Positions 7,846-16,883 of a stretch of DNA of 64,000 nucleotides are shown here, in pieces. Location: assembly GCA_017630155.1 (NCBI GenBank), contig JAGBVU010000025.1, positions 54,217 through 118,216 on the forward strand, read 5' to 3'. The stretch's first letter is position 1; every line of letters begins with the position of its first letter. Position numbers and translations under genes: made by a program. Below the pieces are notes generated by a model, which was not told the origin of the DNA, did no database searches, and worked only from the letters and a program-made list of their open reading frames with translations. The DNA is from Bacteroidales bacterium. GTDB taxonomy: Bacteria > Bacteroidota > Bacteroidia > Bacteroidales > UBA932.

Positions 7846-9198
7846 TTGAGCAAAGGGATACCTACCGAGTTGGGTACCGAGAATGTCGGTACGCTCCTTA
7901 GAAAATATGCAGTGCCGGCGATCATCGCGATGACGGCCTCATCACTCTACAATATTGTAGACAGCATTTTCATCGGACAAGGGGTGGGTCCCTATGCTAT
8001 ATCCGGGTTTGCCATAACATTCCCGTTTATGAATCTGGCTGCGGCATTCGGCTCCCTTATCGGGGTCGGGGCCTCTACACTATCCTCTGTACTTTTAGGA
8101 CAGAAAGACTACGACAATGCCAAGCGTGTGCTTGGTAATGTCGTAGTCTTAAATTTAATAATGGGGGGACTATTCTCGCTCATCTCCCTATTGTTCTTGG
8201 ACAATATCCTCTATTTCTTCGGAGCGAGTGAAAATACATTGCCATATGCCAAAGAGTATATGGTGATAATTCTGGCGGGCAATATAGTAACCCATATGTA
8301 TCTGGGACTGAATGCCCTCCTCAGGTCTTCCGGACACCCCAAACAGGCTATGGCAGCCACCATCCTTACTGTGGTGCTGAACTGCATCCTTGACCCACTT
8401 TTCATCTTCGTTTTTGATATGGGTATTGCAGGTGCTGCTTGGGCTACAGTGCTATCCCAGTTGGTAGCATTGGTGTGGCTGTTGAGGACCTTCTCGGATA
8501 AGAATGAGCTTATCCATTTTCAGAAAGGTATCTTCCGTTTGAGGAAGAAAATTGTAGTTGATTCATTGGCTATAGGTTTGGCCCCGTTCCTAATGAATGC
8601 TGTCTCCTGCTTTGTGGTGATTTTTATCAATAGGCAGCTTCTCAAATACGGAGGTGACTTGTCTGTAGGTGCATACGGTATCGTGAACAGGTATGTCTTC
8701 CTGTTTATGATGATTGTAATGGGTTTCACTCAGGGTATGCAGCCTATAGCGGGATATAACTATGGTGCACGCCAGTATAAAAGGGTCAAGGAGGTGCTCT
8801 TCAAGACCATTAAATGGGGAATGCTGGTGATGACTACCAGTTTTGTGGTAGGAATGCTTATCCCTAAGACTGTAGTTTCTGCTTTCACATCAGATCCCGA
8901 TCTGATAGAGAAAGCGGCAAAAGGTGTGAGAATAATAGTTATAGCCTTCCCTTTGATAGGTATTAACCTTGTTACTTCGAACTTTTTCCAGAGTATAGGC
9001 AAACCGAAAAGATCGATATTCCTCTCACTTTCGAGGCAGTTGATTTTTTTGTCACCATTGCTCTATATACTCCCTCTCATAATGGGTGAGAGTGGTGTGT
9101 GGTGGAGTTTTGCCATCTCTGATCTTATATCTACAGTAGTGGCCTCGCTGCTGTTGTACCAATTCCTTAAAACATTCAACCATGAACAGACCGCTTAA
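7846..9198 (+). CDS. MATE family efflux transporter
   Basis: Inner-membrane antiporter of 450 residues with about twelve hydrophobic helices in two similar halves, of the NorM/DinF type that exports cationic drugs or metabolites with Na+ or H+. The N-terminal helix YAVPAIIAMTASSLYNIVD and the repeat-like YGIVNRYVFLFMMIVMGF region are typical. The start codon is TTG (7846) with a stop codon close upstream and no better in-frame ATG before the first helix. Its 3' end overlaps the next gene by 17 bases, so the two are probably co-translated. The substrate is unknown. Confidence 0.92.
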   Translation: MSKGIPTELGTENVGTLLRKYAVPAIIAMTASSLYNIVDSIFIGQGVGPYAISGFAITFPFMNLAAAFGSLIGVGASTLSSVLLGQKDYDNAKRVLGNVVVLNLIMGGLFSLISLLFLDNILYFFGASENTLPYAKEYMVIILAGNIVTHMYLGLNALLRSSGHPKQAMAATILTVVLNCILDPLFIFVFDMGIAGAAWATVLSQLVALVWLLRTFSDKNELIHFQKGIFRLRKKIVVDSLAIGLAPFLMNAVSCFVVIFINRQLLKYGGDLSVGAYGIVNRYVFLFMMIVMGFTQGMQPIAGYNYGARQYKRVKEVLFKTIKWGMLVMTTSFVVGMLIPKTVVSAFTSDPDLIEKAAKGVRIIVIAFPLIGINLVTSNFFQSIGKPKRSIFLSLSRQLIFLSPLLYILPLIMGESGVWWSFAISDLISTVVASLLLYQFLKTFNHEQTA

Positions 9199-9823
9199 AC
9201 ATTTTTCTCTCTGCATAGGCAGGGAACTCGGTAGTGGTGGAAAGGATGTAGCTGCTACACTTGCTAAAAGACTTGATGCTTCATTTTATGACAGGGAGCT
9301 GATTTATCACGCATCCAAGGAGAGTGGTATAGCACCGGAACTCTTCGAAAAAGCGGATGAGAAGACCAAAATCAAAATTGCTGGAGGCTTCTTTGGTCTT
9401 GGTTTTTCCATTCATGGCGGCATGTTTCCACAGGGTGGATTTCTATGCAATGAAGAACTCTTCTCCATCCAGAGTGAGGTGATAAGAAATCTTGCATCAC
9501 TGCATTCTTCAGTTTTTGTAGGAAGATGTGCTGACTATATACTCAGGGATCAGGAGAATGTGTTTACTGTCTTCATTGCTGCCAATATGGAGGACAAGAT
9601 AGCCCGTATCTCCAAGGTTCATAACCTTACAGAGAGGGAGGCAGAAGCATATATCCAGCAGAGTGAGAAGCGTCGCTCTGAATATTACAATTATTACACT
9701 TATAAGCAATGGGGAGCAGCCTCATCCTATGATATGTGTCTCAATACATCTGTTCTGGGTGTAGAGAAAACAATTGACATCATCGAGGATGTGGTAAGGG
9801 GATTGTATTCGGTTGATGAATAG
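9182..9823 (+). CDS. Cytidylate kinase-like family protein
   Basis: 213 residues with a P-loop start, LCIGRELGSGGKDVAATLAKRL, the form seen in the 'cytidylate kinase-like' family that is distinct from genuine Cmk (GPSGSGKST). Next comes FYDRELIYHASKESGI, then a Cmk-like FVGRCADYIL and DKIARISKVHNLTEREAEAYI, with arginines suited to phosphate binding. The real substrate is unknown; a nucleotide or small-molecule kinase role is inferred. It overlaps the MATE gene and the following lipoprotein gene, so it sits in one operon with them. Confidence 0.88.
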   Translation: MNRPLKHFSLCIGRELGSGGKDVAATLAKRLDASFYDRELIYHASKESGIAPELFEKADEKTKIKIAGGFFGLGFSIHGGMFPQGGFLCNEELFSIQSEVIRNLASLHSSVFVGRCADYILRDQENVFTVFIAANMEDKIARISKVHNLTEREAEAYIQQSEKRRSEYYNYYTYKQWGAASSYDMCLNTSVLGVEKTIDIIEDVVRGLYSVDE

Positions 9824-10955
9824 AATATTGTACTATATACTGCTATCGTTGGCCCTATTCCTCTCATCCTGTGCAGGAAGAGAGGCGGATTTGGATAACT
9901 TCAATGTGGAGATTTATACCCCCGAGTATGCTCAGGGGTTCTCTATTTTAGGGGCTGAGGGGGCGCAGAGTACTGTCTTGAGGATTATTAACCCATGGCA
10001 AGGGGCTGATAATATTACTTTTGACGTTTTTCTAGCACGTAATGGGGAGAAGGCCCCAAAAGGGTTCAATGGACAGGTGATTAATGGAGATGCAGAGAGG
10101 ATAGTCTGTATGTCATCCACATATGTGGCGATGCTTGAGTCAATATCTGAGGTGGAGAGGGTGGTAGGTGTCTCCGGTGTCAATTTTGTCACTAACCAAT
10201 ATGTAGTACAGAATCGTGATAAAGTGAAAGATGTAGGGTATGATGCAAATGTAAATTTTGAGATGATAGTGGCGCTTCAGGCAGATGTTGTCCTCTTGTA
10301 TGGGGTCAATGGGGCATCTGTCATAGAAGGTAAGCTGAGAGAACTTGGAATCCCATATATATATGTCGGTGAATATATGGAAGAGGATCCTTTAGGCAAA
10401 TCTGAGTGGCTGGTGGCCATTGCCGAACTTGTGGGCAAGAGGGATACCGGGGTGGAGGTGTTTAATCAGATACCTGAAAGATATTTAAGCCTCATGGAGA
10501 GGGTCTCTCAAATTGAAGGTGACAAGCCAGGAGTGATGATAAATACCCCTTATGGAGATAATTGGTTTATGGCATTTACCTCCAGTTATATGGCAAGACT
10601 TATCAGAGATGCAGGTGGGGATTATGTGTACAAGAACAATGATTCCAACAGGTCCCTCCCTATAGATATGGAGGAGGCTGCTGTTTTGGTGAGCCAGGCA
10701 GATGTGTGGATCAATGTGGAGGGGGTAGGTACTCTTGAGGATTTGAGGAGAAAGTTTCCGAAATTTGCAGATGCATCTTGTGTGAAAAATGGACAGGTGT
10801 ATAAAAGTGACCTCAGATATATCCCTGGAGGGGGAAATGACTTTTGGGAATCGGGGGTGATATACCCTGACAAAGTACTCTCTGATATGGTGAAGATCTT
10901 CTATCCGGGGTTGATGGAAGATGTCGAATTTACTTATTACAGAAAACTGGAATAG
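9816..10955 (+). CDS. ABC transporter substrate-binding lipoprotein (BtuF/FepB-like)
   Basis: 379-residue lipoprotein; the signal peptide ends LALFLSSC at the lipidation Cys. The rest is a periplasmic-binding-protein type III fold: ERIVCMSSTYVAMLES, KDVGYDANVNFEMIVALQADVVLLYG and a long helix linking two lobes. It would bind cobalamin, haem or ferric chelates in the periplasm and hand them to the permease encoded 5 bases downstream. ATG at 9816 is chosen over the in-frame TTG at 9813; it overlaps the stop of the kinase gene. The ligand cannot be decided: no riboswitch and no TonB-dependent receptor gene adjoins it. Confidence 0.9.
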   Translation: MNRILYYILLSLALFLSSCAGREADLDNFNVEIYTPEYAQGFSILGAEGAQSTVLRIINPWQGADNITFDVFLARNGEKAPKGFNGQVINGDAERIVCMSSTYVAMLESISEVERVVGVSGVNFVTNQYVVQNRDKVKDVGYDANVNFEMIVALQADVVLLYGVNGASVIEGKLRELGIPYIYVGEYMEEDPLGKSEWLVAIAELVGKRDTGVEVFNQIPERYLSLMERVSQIEGDKPGVMINTPYGDNWFMAFTSSYMARLIRDAGGDYVYKNNDSNRSLPIDMEEAAVLVSQADVWINVEGVGTLEDLRRKFPKFADASCVKNGQVYKSDLRYIPGGGNDFWESGVIYPDKVLSDMVKIFYPGLMEDVEFTYYRKLE

Positions 10956-10960
10956 TTCTG

Positions 10961-11956
10961 ATGAATAGAAGAAATACAATATTGTTTGCTGTATTGTCGA
11001 TTGCGCTACTGCTCCTCTTTATCCTGGATGTGGCGATAGGGGCTGTCAGTATCCCTTTGTCAGAAGTGTGGAGAGCTCTTGTTGGGGGAGATGTTGACCC
11101 CACTACAGCCAAGATTGTTAAAGATATCAGATTGGTAAAAGCGGTGGTCGCTGTCGCTACAGGTGTTGCCTTGTCGTTGAGTGGCCTGCTGATGCAGACC
11201 CTTTTCAGAAACCCGTTGGCTGGACCATATGTCCTGGGTATTAGTTCAGGAGCAAGCCTTGGTGTGGCCATTTTTATCTTGGGTGCCCCTATTTTTGGTC
11301 TGGCGGCCAACTCTGTAGGATCTGCTGTCGGTATAGCTGGTGCAGCATGGGCCGGATCAGCACTGATTTTGGTATTTATAGCGGCGGTGAGCCGTAGAAT
11401 AAAGGATATTATGGTGATACTCATTCTCGGAATGATGTTCTCTTCAGGTGTGAGTGCCATCGTGCAAGTGCTTCAGTATTTGAGTCATGAGGATGCCTTA
11501 AAGTCATTCGTGATATGGACTATGGGCTCTTTGGGTGATGTGACAGCGTCGCAGCTATGGCTTATGATACCGGCAGTCCTCATTGGTGTTGTACTCTCGG
11601 TTATGGTTATCAAACCGCTCAATCTCCTCCTGCTTGGGGAAAATTATGCAAGGACTATGGGGCTGAATATCAAACGTTCAAGACAGATTATTTTTTTTGC
11701 TACCACCCTCCTCGCTGGTACTGTCACCGCTTTTTGTGGACCGATAGGTTTTGTTGGCCTTGCTGTGCCTCATGTGGCCAGAGCCCTCTTTAGAGAGGCG
11801 GACCATAGGGTTCTGATGCCTGGAGCAGCACTTTGCGGAGCATCTGTCCTCCTTTTCTGCGACCTGATCTCGAAATTATTGACTTTACCTATAAATACAA
11901 TAACATCACTGCTAGGTATTCCGATAGTGATCTGGGTGGTAATCCGAAACAAATAG
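10961..11956 (+). CDS. FecCD/BtuC-family ABC transporter permease
   Basis: 331 residues with about ten transmembrane helices, the permease of an iron-chelate, haem or cobalamin importer. Family marks are NPLAGPYVLGISSGASLG in the first half and GPIGFVGLAVPHVAR in the second, the latter forming the contact with the ATPase. It lies between the binding protein and ATPase genes with gaps of only 5 and 6 bases. It would work as a homodimer in the inner membrane. Confidence 0.95.
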   Translation: MNRRNTILFAVLSIALLLLFILDVAIGAVSIPLSEVWRALVGGDVDPTTAKIVKDIRLVKAVVAVATGVALSLSGLLMQTLFRNPLAGPYVLGISSGASLGVAIFILGAPIFGLAANSVGSAVGIAGAAWAGSALILVFIAAVSRRIKDIMVILILGMMFSSGVSAIVQVLQYLSHEDALKSFVIWTMGSLGDVTASQLWLMIPAVLIGVVLSVMVIKPLNLLLLGENYARTMGLNIKRSRQIIFFATTLLAGTVTAFCGPIGFVGLAVPHVARALFREADHRVLMPGAALCGASVLLFCDLISKLLTLPINTITSLLGIPIVIWVVIRNK

Positions 11957-11962
11957 AGCATT

Positions 11963-12718
11963 ATGATCAGACTGGAGAATATTACTGTTGGATATGGCGA
12001 GCGTGTTCTGCTCAGTGATGTAAACCTTGAGTTTGCTGCAGGGACATTGACAGCCCTTGTGGGACGCAATGGTACAGGAAAATCCACCCTCCTGAAAGCA
12101 ATAACAGGATTGGGCCAGTATGCATCTGGTGAGGTATTCCTTGGTGGAAAACCTTTGAGTACCCTTTCTACAGCTGAGATGTCACGTACGATAGCTTTTG
12201 TAAATACTGAACGTGTACGTATAGCGAACCTCTCTTGTCGTGATCTTGTCTCTATGGGTCGGGCACCATATACAAACTGGATAGGTAAGATGCTGCCCGA
12301 GGATGAGGAGATTGTGATGAGATCCCTCTCTCTTGTAGGGATGGAATCGTATGCTCTCAGAACTTTGGACAGAATGTCTGATGGCGAGTGCCAAAGGGTG
12401 ATGATTGCCAGAGCCCTTGCGCAACAGACCCCCGTGATATTGCTTGATGAGCCCACATCTTTTCTCGATATGCCCAACAGATATGAACTCTGTTCGCTGT
12501 TGGCGGATTTGGCTCATAATGAGGGAAAATGCATACTTTTCTCTACTCACGAACTTGACATAGCGATATCGCTATGTGATACTATTGCACTTATAGATAC
12601 ACCTTCGCTGCACCATTTGCCGGTGGATGAAATGGTGCATAGTGGCCATATAGAGCGCCTTTTCAGTAGCAGCAAGGTCTATTTTGACCCTGTTAGCGGA
12701 TCTGTAAAATCAAAATAA
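11963..12718 (+). CDS. ABC transporter ATP-binding protein (BtuD/FecE-like)
   Basis: 251-residue ATPase of the importer encoded just upstream. Walker A is GRNGTGKST (residues 34-42); the signature is MSDGECQRV, with Asp in place of the usual Gly/Ser (LSGGE); Walker B is VILLDEPTSF, and the switch His lies in STHE. The C-terminal extension after residue 215 is ordinary for this family. The gene ends 3 bases before the convergent glycosyltransferase gene without a visible terminator. Confidence 0.95.
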   Translation: MIRLENITVGYGERVLLSDVNLEFAAGTLTALVGRNGTGKSTLLKAITGLGQYASGEVFLGGKPLSTLSTAEMSRTIAFVNTERVRIANLSCRDLVSMGRAPYTNWIGKMLPEDEEIVMRSLSLVGMESYALRTLDRMSDGECQRVMIARALAQQTPVILLDEPTSFLDMPNRYELCSLLADLAHNEGKCILFSTHELDIAISLCDTIALIDTPSLHHLPVDEMVHSGHIERLFSSSKVYFDPVSGSVKSK

Positions 12719-12721
12719 TTG

Positions 12722-13729
12722 TTATCTGTAGAAATTCTTGGTGAATGCTGCCCAATCGTGGCGGCCGCGGATGCATATATTCCACCACCCGGCAATAAGT
12801 CCGCTACCATATCCTGTCAGCTGTGTAAATGATGCTGCTACAGCTAGTGCTCCTGTGCACAGGGATTTGGTCCTTAAGGTCGCATCTGCCCATAGTATCA
12901 TTGCCAGAAGCAGAAGTGGGGTTATTGCCCAAGGGCAAATAGTGAGTGCTACCGCAATGAGAAACAGTGAGCCAAGGACAAAAGCCGATGGGAGCAGGTG
13001 GACTATCTTCAGGGTGCCTGGGTGTCTTCTGGTAAGATGGATACGGGCGATTCCGGAATTGAATACCTGCTTGAAGAATGTCCGGAAGGTATTGCGGCGT
13101 TTGTGGTATACCCAGTTTTCGTGGAACAAACGGCTATCATAGCCACCCTCTTTAACTTTGTAACTGAAGTCAACATCTTCCCCGAATCGCATATTGGAGA
13201 ATCCTCCGATCTGGTCAAATACCTCTTTCCTGATACCCATATTGAAAGTGCGTGGGTAGAATTTGTCTGCACTTTTTTTGTTCCCCCTGATACCGCCCGT
13301 AGTGAGAATAGAGGTCATCGAATAGTCGATGGCTTTCTGGAGCGGAGTAAATGATGGATGGGAGCGGTCTGCGCCTCCGAAAAGCTGACAGTCGTGGTCC
13401 TGGAGCTCTTTTGTCGCATTGGTGATGTATTGCTCCGGAATAAGGCAATCTGAGTCAAAGAAAACAAGCCATTTGCCCTGCGCTTTGACCGCTCCGAAAT
13501 TACGGGCGGCAGCTGGGCCTCCATTCTCCTTTTCATAATATGAAATGTCAAGGCGGTTTGCATAGCTTTTGACCACTTTGTCACATTTCTGGCCGGACTG
13601 CGAACCGTCCTCCACTATTATCACCTCGAAATCGTGTGATTTCTGGTATGTTAGACTCTCAAGAAGTTCCTGGACCTCCTGTGGCCTGTTGTAGACAGGG
13701 ATGACAATAGAGAATAGCGGCGATTTCAT
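12722..13729 (-). CDS. Glycosyltransferase family 2 membrane protein
   Basis: 335 residues. The N-terminal 220 residues are a GT-A fold: FSIVIPVYNRPQEVQELLESL for nucleotide-sugar binding, VFFDSDC as the DxD metal site and GEDVDFSYKVKEGGY for the acceptor/base region. The C-terminal third carries hydrophobic helices, so the enzyme is anchored with its catalytic domain in the cytoplasm. It probably adds a sugar to a lipid-linked or surface glycan; the sugar is unknown. It is isolated from any polysaccharide cluster. A minus-strand TAAATTTG (13734-13741) lies so close to the ATG that the message would be almost leaderless. Confidence 0.92.
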   Translation of the reverse strand: MKSPLFSIVIPVYNRPQEVQELLESLTYQKSHDFEVIIVEDGSQSGQKCDKVVKSYANRLDISYYEKENGGPAAARNFGAVKAQGKWLVFFDSDCLIPEQYITNATKELQDHDCQLFGGADRSHPSFTPLQKAIDYSMTSILTTGGIRGNKKSADKFYPRTFNMGIRKEVFDQIGGFSNMRFGEDVDFSYKVKEGGYDSRLFHENWVYHKRRNTFRTFFKQVFNSGIARIHLTRRHPGTLKIVHLLPSAFVLGSLFLIAVALTICPWAITPLLLLAMILWADATLRTKSLCTGALAVAASFTQLTGYGSGLIAGWWNICIRGRHDWAAFTKNFYR

Positions 13730-13767
13730 AAGGCAAATTTAATGAAACTTCTTTAGATGCAAATGAT

Positions 13768-13775
13768 TATATTTG
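13768..13775 (+). promoter_or_regulatory. -7 element for the gene at 13791
   Basis: TATATTTG fits TAnnTTTG and lies 15 bases before the first ATG. No clear -33 element is seen. It makes the in-frame TTG at 13773 impossible as a start. Confidence 0.45.
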
Positions 13776-13790
13776 TGTATAAATCTATAT

Positions 13791-15722
13791 ATGGCTATGA
13801 AGATAAGAATTTTCCAGTTCATTATTGCTTTATTTGCTTTCAGCAATGTATCTCTCTTCTCTCAGGAAGTTTTGCCTATCCTTGTCCAAAATACCCCATT
13901 TGCCCTTATTGACAATCTGGACAATGATGACAGCAAATATACTGACCTGGAGATACTGAAAAAGGATTGGCCGGCATATCTCCTCCCTAAAGGGATGAAA
14001 GTGGAGGTGCTGGGTTATGACAGTTACGATGCTATGCTGACTGTCAAACTTCCTGATGGCAGTATAGGGTATATCCCCACTATGGCTGTGGCATTGAATG
14101 AAATGTCATTTGTAACAGAGAGAGAGTATTCATATGCACCTCGCGGTAGTTTTAATCAAAGGGTGACGTATCCCCCCGGAAGATATACTTTAGTCGCTGT
14201 AGGGAAGTTTGAATATATGAAAAAGCTTGACTGGAAGCATAGTATTCAGCCAAGCTATTTCATCCTTCAGCATGAGAGTGGCAAGAGATTCAAGACAAGT
14301 GTAGGAACTCTCAATACCGCTGGTGGGGATCTCCATATAAGATTTATGATGTACAATGGACCTGCAATATTTGAAGGTTTTTTCGCCAACCATCCCGGGA
14401 TAGCCGATCTGGACGACCATAACGTTCTGCGGTTCAAATTGAAGGATGGAAAATTGCCTGTTACCCTTCTTGGATATTCACGCTCGTACATCGAATCTGT
14501 GCTGGGGCGTCCGTTCAGCTATGTCGGATATGCCATATCCCCTTTCAACGGATATACATATTCTTGCCATACTAATGTTGCCTGGGACACTGAGACCAAT
14601 AAAAAACGGGATGATAGCGGTCTGATCATCTATTATGACAAGAACCAGATAGCGGTGCATATGGAAAAGTGTCCGATAGATTTTTATTACGACAATTTCT
14701 TTACCAAGCTATATACCCCTTCCAAACCGGGAGCTGCTGTCAATCCCGATATGGGAGAGATAATTGAGGCCTCCAGAAGGGGGGACGCCCCTGCGTACCG
14801 GACCGGCAGAGCTGTTCATAAGGAGATTTATACAGCCCCAGGCAACATCTACAGGACTTGGATCAAACTCATATACTGTCTGGAGTATACATTCGGTATC
14901 TATAACAGGTGGGCCATCCTGGGACTTTTGATTCTCTTCAATTTTGTCGTTTCGTTGCTTGTATGTGTGATAGTCAGATACACCCTCCCCTTCTCCAATG
15001 ATACCCTGAAGATAGTATCGTATCTCCTCAATGTTCCGGTGTCGCTCTTTGTGGTCATCTACATTTCAAGATTTTATATAATAGCTGCAATACTGGCATC
15101 TCTGTTGGCAATCGGTTTTGCAAACTTTGGTGCCTCATTACTGTTCAATACCATAGACTCTTCAAGGTGCAACAGATGTCGTACCTGGTTGGATAAGCCT
15201 ATAGTAGTGGATGAGGTGGAGTGCCAGATACAGGTTTCAGATCCATCATTTACTTTGGGGACAGGTATAACTGTGGGTACACACAACTCCACAGAGTACA
15301 GGGATGGAAAGCAGATATCCCATTTTTCAAGGGCAAGGAATTTCAAATCCACAGTGCGTCTTACCACCCCATATATCCAGACTCTCAAATGTCCTGAGTG
15401 CGGGTATCAATGGAAGTATACCAGGTATGAAACCCGTGAGGTCCCCGGGCCGATATACTTCTCGGAAAGTACTCAGAGTACCAGCAAATGGAATGAGACA
15501 GAGGTTACTTCCAGACAAATTAAAAACAGAAGCAATGGGGAGATTCTTCATGAGGAGGAGATTGGCCGTCGCAGTGTGACAAGAACAGCCTCGCTCCCTT
15601 CATCTTCAAACAGTGGCTATGATGTGGCACGTTATAACGAATATCTTCACAGATATATCAATGGCGATTATGGTGCTCTGCATGAGTATGAACGCAAATA
15701 TTGGGGCAATTATTTCGGATAG
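13791..15722 (+). CDS. Uncharacterised membrane protein with zinc-ribbon tail
   Basis: Not recognised as a named family. About 643 residues. A signal peptide (MKIRIFQFIIALFAFSNVSLFSQ) is followed by an SH3-like stretch with PDGSIGYIPTMAV, and then a mostly hydrophilic region ending near residue 355. Three to four hydrophobic helices follow (about 370-450). The last part has two Cys pairs, CNRCRTWLD and CPECGYQW, that look like one zinc ribbon split by a beta-rich insert with basic residues. The arrangement suggests a periplasmic sensor-like domain and a cytosolic zinc domain, but no function can be assigned. Start could also be 13797. The next gene begins 6 bases later. Confidence 0.75.
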   Translation: MAMKIRIFQFIIALFAFSNVSLFSQEVLPILVQNTPFALIDNLDNDDSKYTDLEILKKDWPAYLLPKGMKVEVLGYDSYDAMLTVKLPDGSIGYIPTMAVALNEMSFVTEREYSYAPRGSFNQRVTYPPGRYTLVAVGKFEYMKKLDWKHSIQPSYFILQHESGKRFKTSVGTLNTAGGDLHIRFMMYNGPAIFEGFFANHPGIADLDDHNVLRFKLKDGKLPVTLLGYSRSYIESVLGRPFSYVGYAISPFNGYTYSCHTNVAWDTETNKKRDDSGLIIYYDKNQIAVHMEKCPIDFYYDNFFTKLYTPSKPGAAVNPDMGEIIEASRRGDAPAYRTGRAVHKEIYTAPGNIYRTWIKLIYCLEYTFGIYNRWAILGLLILFNFVVSLLVCVIVRYTLPFSNDTLKIVSYLLNVPVSLFVVIYISRFYIIAAILASLLAIGFANFGASLLFNTIDSSRCNRCRTWLDKPIVVDEVECQIQVSDPSFTLGTGITVGTHNSTEYRDGKQISHFSRARNFKSTVRLTTPYIQTLKCPECGYQWKYTRYETREVPGPIYFSESTQSTSKWNETEVTSRQIKNRSNGEILHEEEIGRRSVTRTASLPSSSNSGYDVARYNEYLHRYINGDYGALHEYERKYWGNYFG

Positions 15723-15728
15723 GGTGCC

Positions 15729-16127
15729 ATGGACATAATGGAAGTAAGGGACTTTCTGTTGTCTCTTCCGCTTGTGGAGGAGTGTCAGCCTTTCGGGGAC
15801 GATGCGGTAGTTTATAAGATAGGGGGGAGGATGTTTTGCTGCTGTATACTTCCCAGATTGGAGTATATTGCTGTGAAATGTCATCCTGATAGGGCTATTC
15901 AGCTACGTGATGAATTCTCTGCAGTGACTCCAGCATATCATCTCAATAAAAAGCATTGGAACGACCTTCTTGTCACACTTCTCCCTCAGGATGTCATAAA
16001 AAGGGAGATTGTACATTCCTATATGCTTGTTATCCGGAACAATGTAACCCCAAAAACACTAAGCCGGGAGTTATTGGATATTGTCAGTGCTGCTGGCATC
16101 AGGGATAATGCTGAGTTAATCCTATAA
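15729..16127 (+). CDS. MmcQ/YjbR family protein
   Basis: 132 residues of the YjbR fold (double-wing DNA-binding-like). Typical parts are VRDFLLSLPLVEECQPFGDDAVVYKIGGRMF, where the family has PFG...V(Y/F)K(V/I)..KMFA, and KKHWNDLLV with the conserved Trp before the last helices. Members are small cytosolic proteins of unknown role; DNA binding was proposed from structure only. The cluster CCCIL in place of the usual ALI at about residue 40 is unusual. It follows the membrane protein gene by 6 bases and is probably co-transcribed. Confidence 0.88.
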   Translation: MDIMEVRDFLLSLPLVEECQPFGDDAVVYKIGGRMFCCCILPRLEYIAVKCHPDRAIQLRDEFSAVTPAYHLNKKHWNDLLVTLLPQDVIKREIVHSYMLVIRNNVTPKTLSRELLDIVSAAGIRDNAELIL

Positions 16128-16131
16128 AGAT

Positions 16132-16339
16132 ACCTTAATCTCCGCAGCCGCTACTCCATCAGTGTACTTTTCCCTACTCGACGCTGGCAAAAACGGTAAA
16201 CCACAGGCGTTACAGCACCTTTCGCCACACACCCACGAGTTTTTGCTGGATTTCTTGTAGGTGTGTCCCCGAAGCAGGCCTATTACAGCCCAAAGCGTCA
16301 CCGTCACACTAGTTTTTGCCGGATTTCTTGCAGGTGTGT
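16132..16339. repeat. Long direct repeat, copy 1
   Basis: About 208 bases repeated with high identity at 16491-16699 (offset 359-360; one single-base length difference). Inside each copy is a shorter repeat occurring twice, here 16226-16266 and 16305-16339, each starting CACAC and ending GTGTGT so that its ends can pair. The block has no convincing ORF and no transposase. It starts right behind the YjbR stop codon. Confidence 0.9.
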
Positions 16340-16398
16340 AACTTGCGAGACTCTCCTATGTCCATGTCAACTTTTGGAGTTCTTGTCGTGGCTCGGAG

Positions 16399-16497
16399 TT
16401 AAGGTTCTTCAGGCGTTCGCTCCGCTCACTCCCACCACCGCTTACGCGGCGGTCCCCCCGCTATCAAGCGCGGGTGCTTAGGCCTTCAGAACCTTAA
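16399..16497. repeat. Inverted repeat between the two long direct repeats
   Basis: TTAAGGTTCTTCAGGC (16399-16414) is nearly the reverse complement of GCCTTCAGAACCTTAA (16482-16497). The interior is GC-rich and has further small hairpins (for example around CCGCTTACGCGGCGG and CCCGCTATCAAGCGCGGG). The right arm runs into the start of repeat copy 2. Confidence 0.7.
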
Positions 16498-16699
16498 TCT
16501 CCGCAGCCGCTACTCCATCAGTATACTTTTCCCTACTCGACGCTGGCAAAAACCGGTAAGCCACAGATATCACAGCACCTTTCGCCACACACCCACGAGT
16601 TTTTGCTGGATTTCTTGTAGGTGTGTCCCCGAAGCAGGCCTATTACAGCCCAAAACAACACCGTCACACGAGTTTTTGCCCTATTTCTTGCATGTGTGG
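16491..16699. repeat. Long direct repeat, copy 2
   Basis: Second copy of the unit at 16132-16339, slightly diverged (for example AACAACACC for AGCGTCACC). The two copies, their spacer and the following hairpin fill the 680-base stretch between the YjbR gene and tRNA-Asp, in which no gene is seen. Confidence 0.9.
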
Positions 16700-16735
16700 T
16701 GCGGACAGGACTAGATGTCGGAACTTACGACTTGG

Positions 16736-16755
16736 CCTCCCCCTAACGGGGGAGG
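16736..16755. repeat. GC-rich hairpin
   Basis: CCTCCCCC, loop TAAC, GGGGGAGG: a perfect 8-bp stem followed by TTGGAGGGGGG. It resembles the CCTCCCCCT(A)AC...GGGGGAGGTTGGAGGGGG motif often seen scattered in Bacteroidota intergenic DNA. Confidence 0.7.
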
Positions 16756-16774
16756 TTGGAGGGGGGTAAAAAGA

Positions 16775-16804
16775 AAGAAGAGTTCAGATTCCTGAACTCT
16801 TCTT
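16775..16804 (-). terminator. Terminator of tRNA-Asp
   Basis: Perfect 13-bp stem (16775-16787 with 16792-16804), 4-base loop, followed on the minus strand by the T-rich tail TCTTTTTAC. It begins 6 bases after the tRNA 3' end. Confidence 0.85.
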
Positions 16805-16809
16805 GGGAG

Positions 16810-16883
16810 CGGTGCGGACGGGACTCGAACCCGCGACCCCCGGCGTGACAGGCCGATATTCTAACCAGCTGAACTACCGCACC
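16810..16883 (-). tRNA. tRNA-Asp (GTC)
   Basis: 74 bases forming a full cloverleaf: acceptor GGTGCGG/CCGCACC, D-arm with AGCTGGTTAGA, anticodon loop CTGTCAC with anticodon GTC, T-loop TTCGAGT, and discriminator G as expected for Asp. CCA is not encoded. It decodes GAC/GAU. Confidence 0.97.

Noticed and set aside
11770..12477. 235-residue ORF on the minus strand
   Set aside because: Antisense to the ABC permease/ATPase genes, whose motifs are unmistakable.
9816..12718. Specific assignment as a vitamin B12 importer (btuFCD)
   Set aside because: No cobalamin riboswitch or TonB receptor is adjacent, and iron-chelate importers have the same architecture.
16263..16481. 72-residue ORF in the repeat block
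   Set aside because: Crosses repeat units and the GC-rich hairpin segment; no initiation signal or homologue-like pattern.
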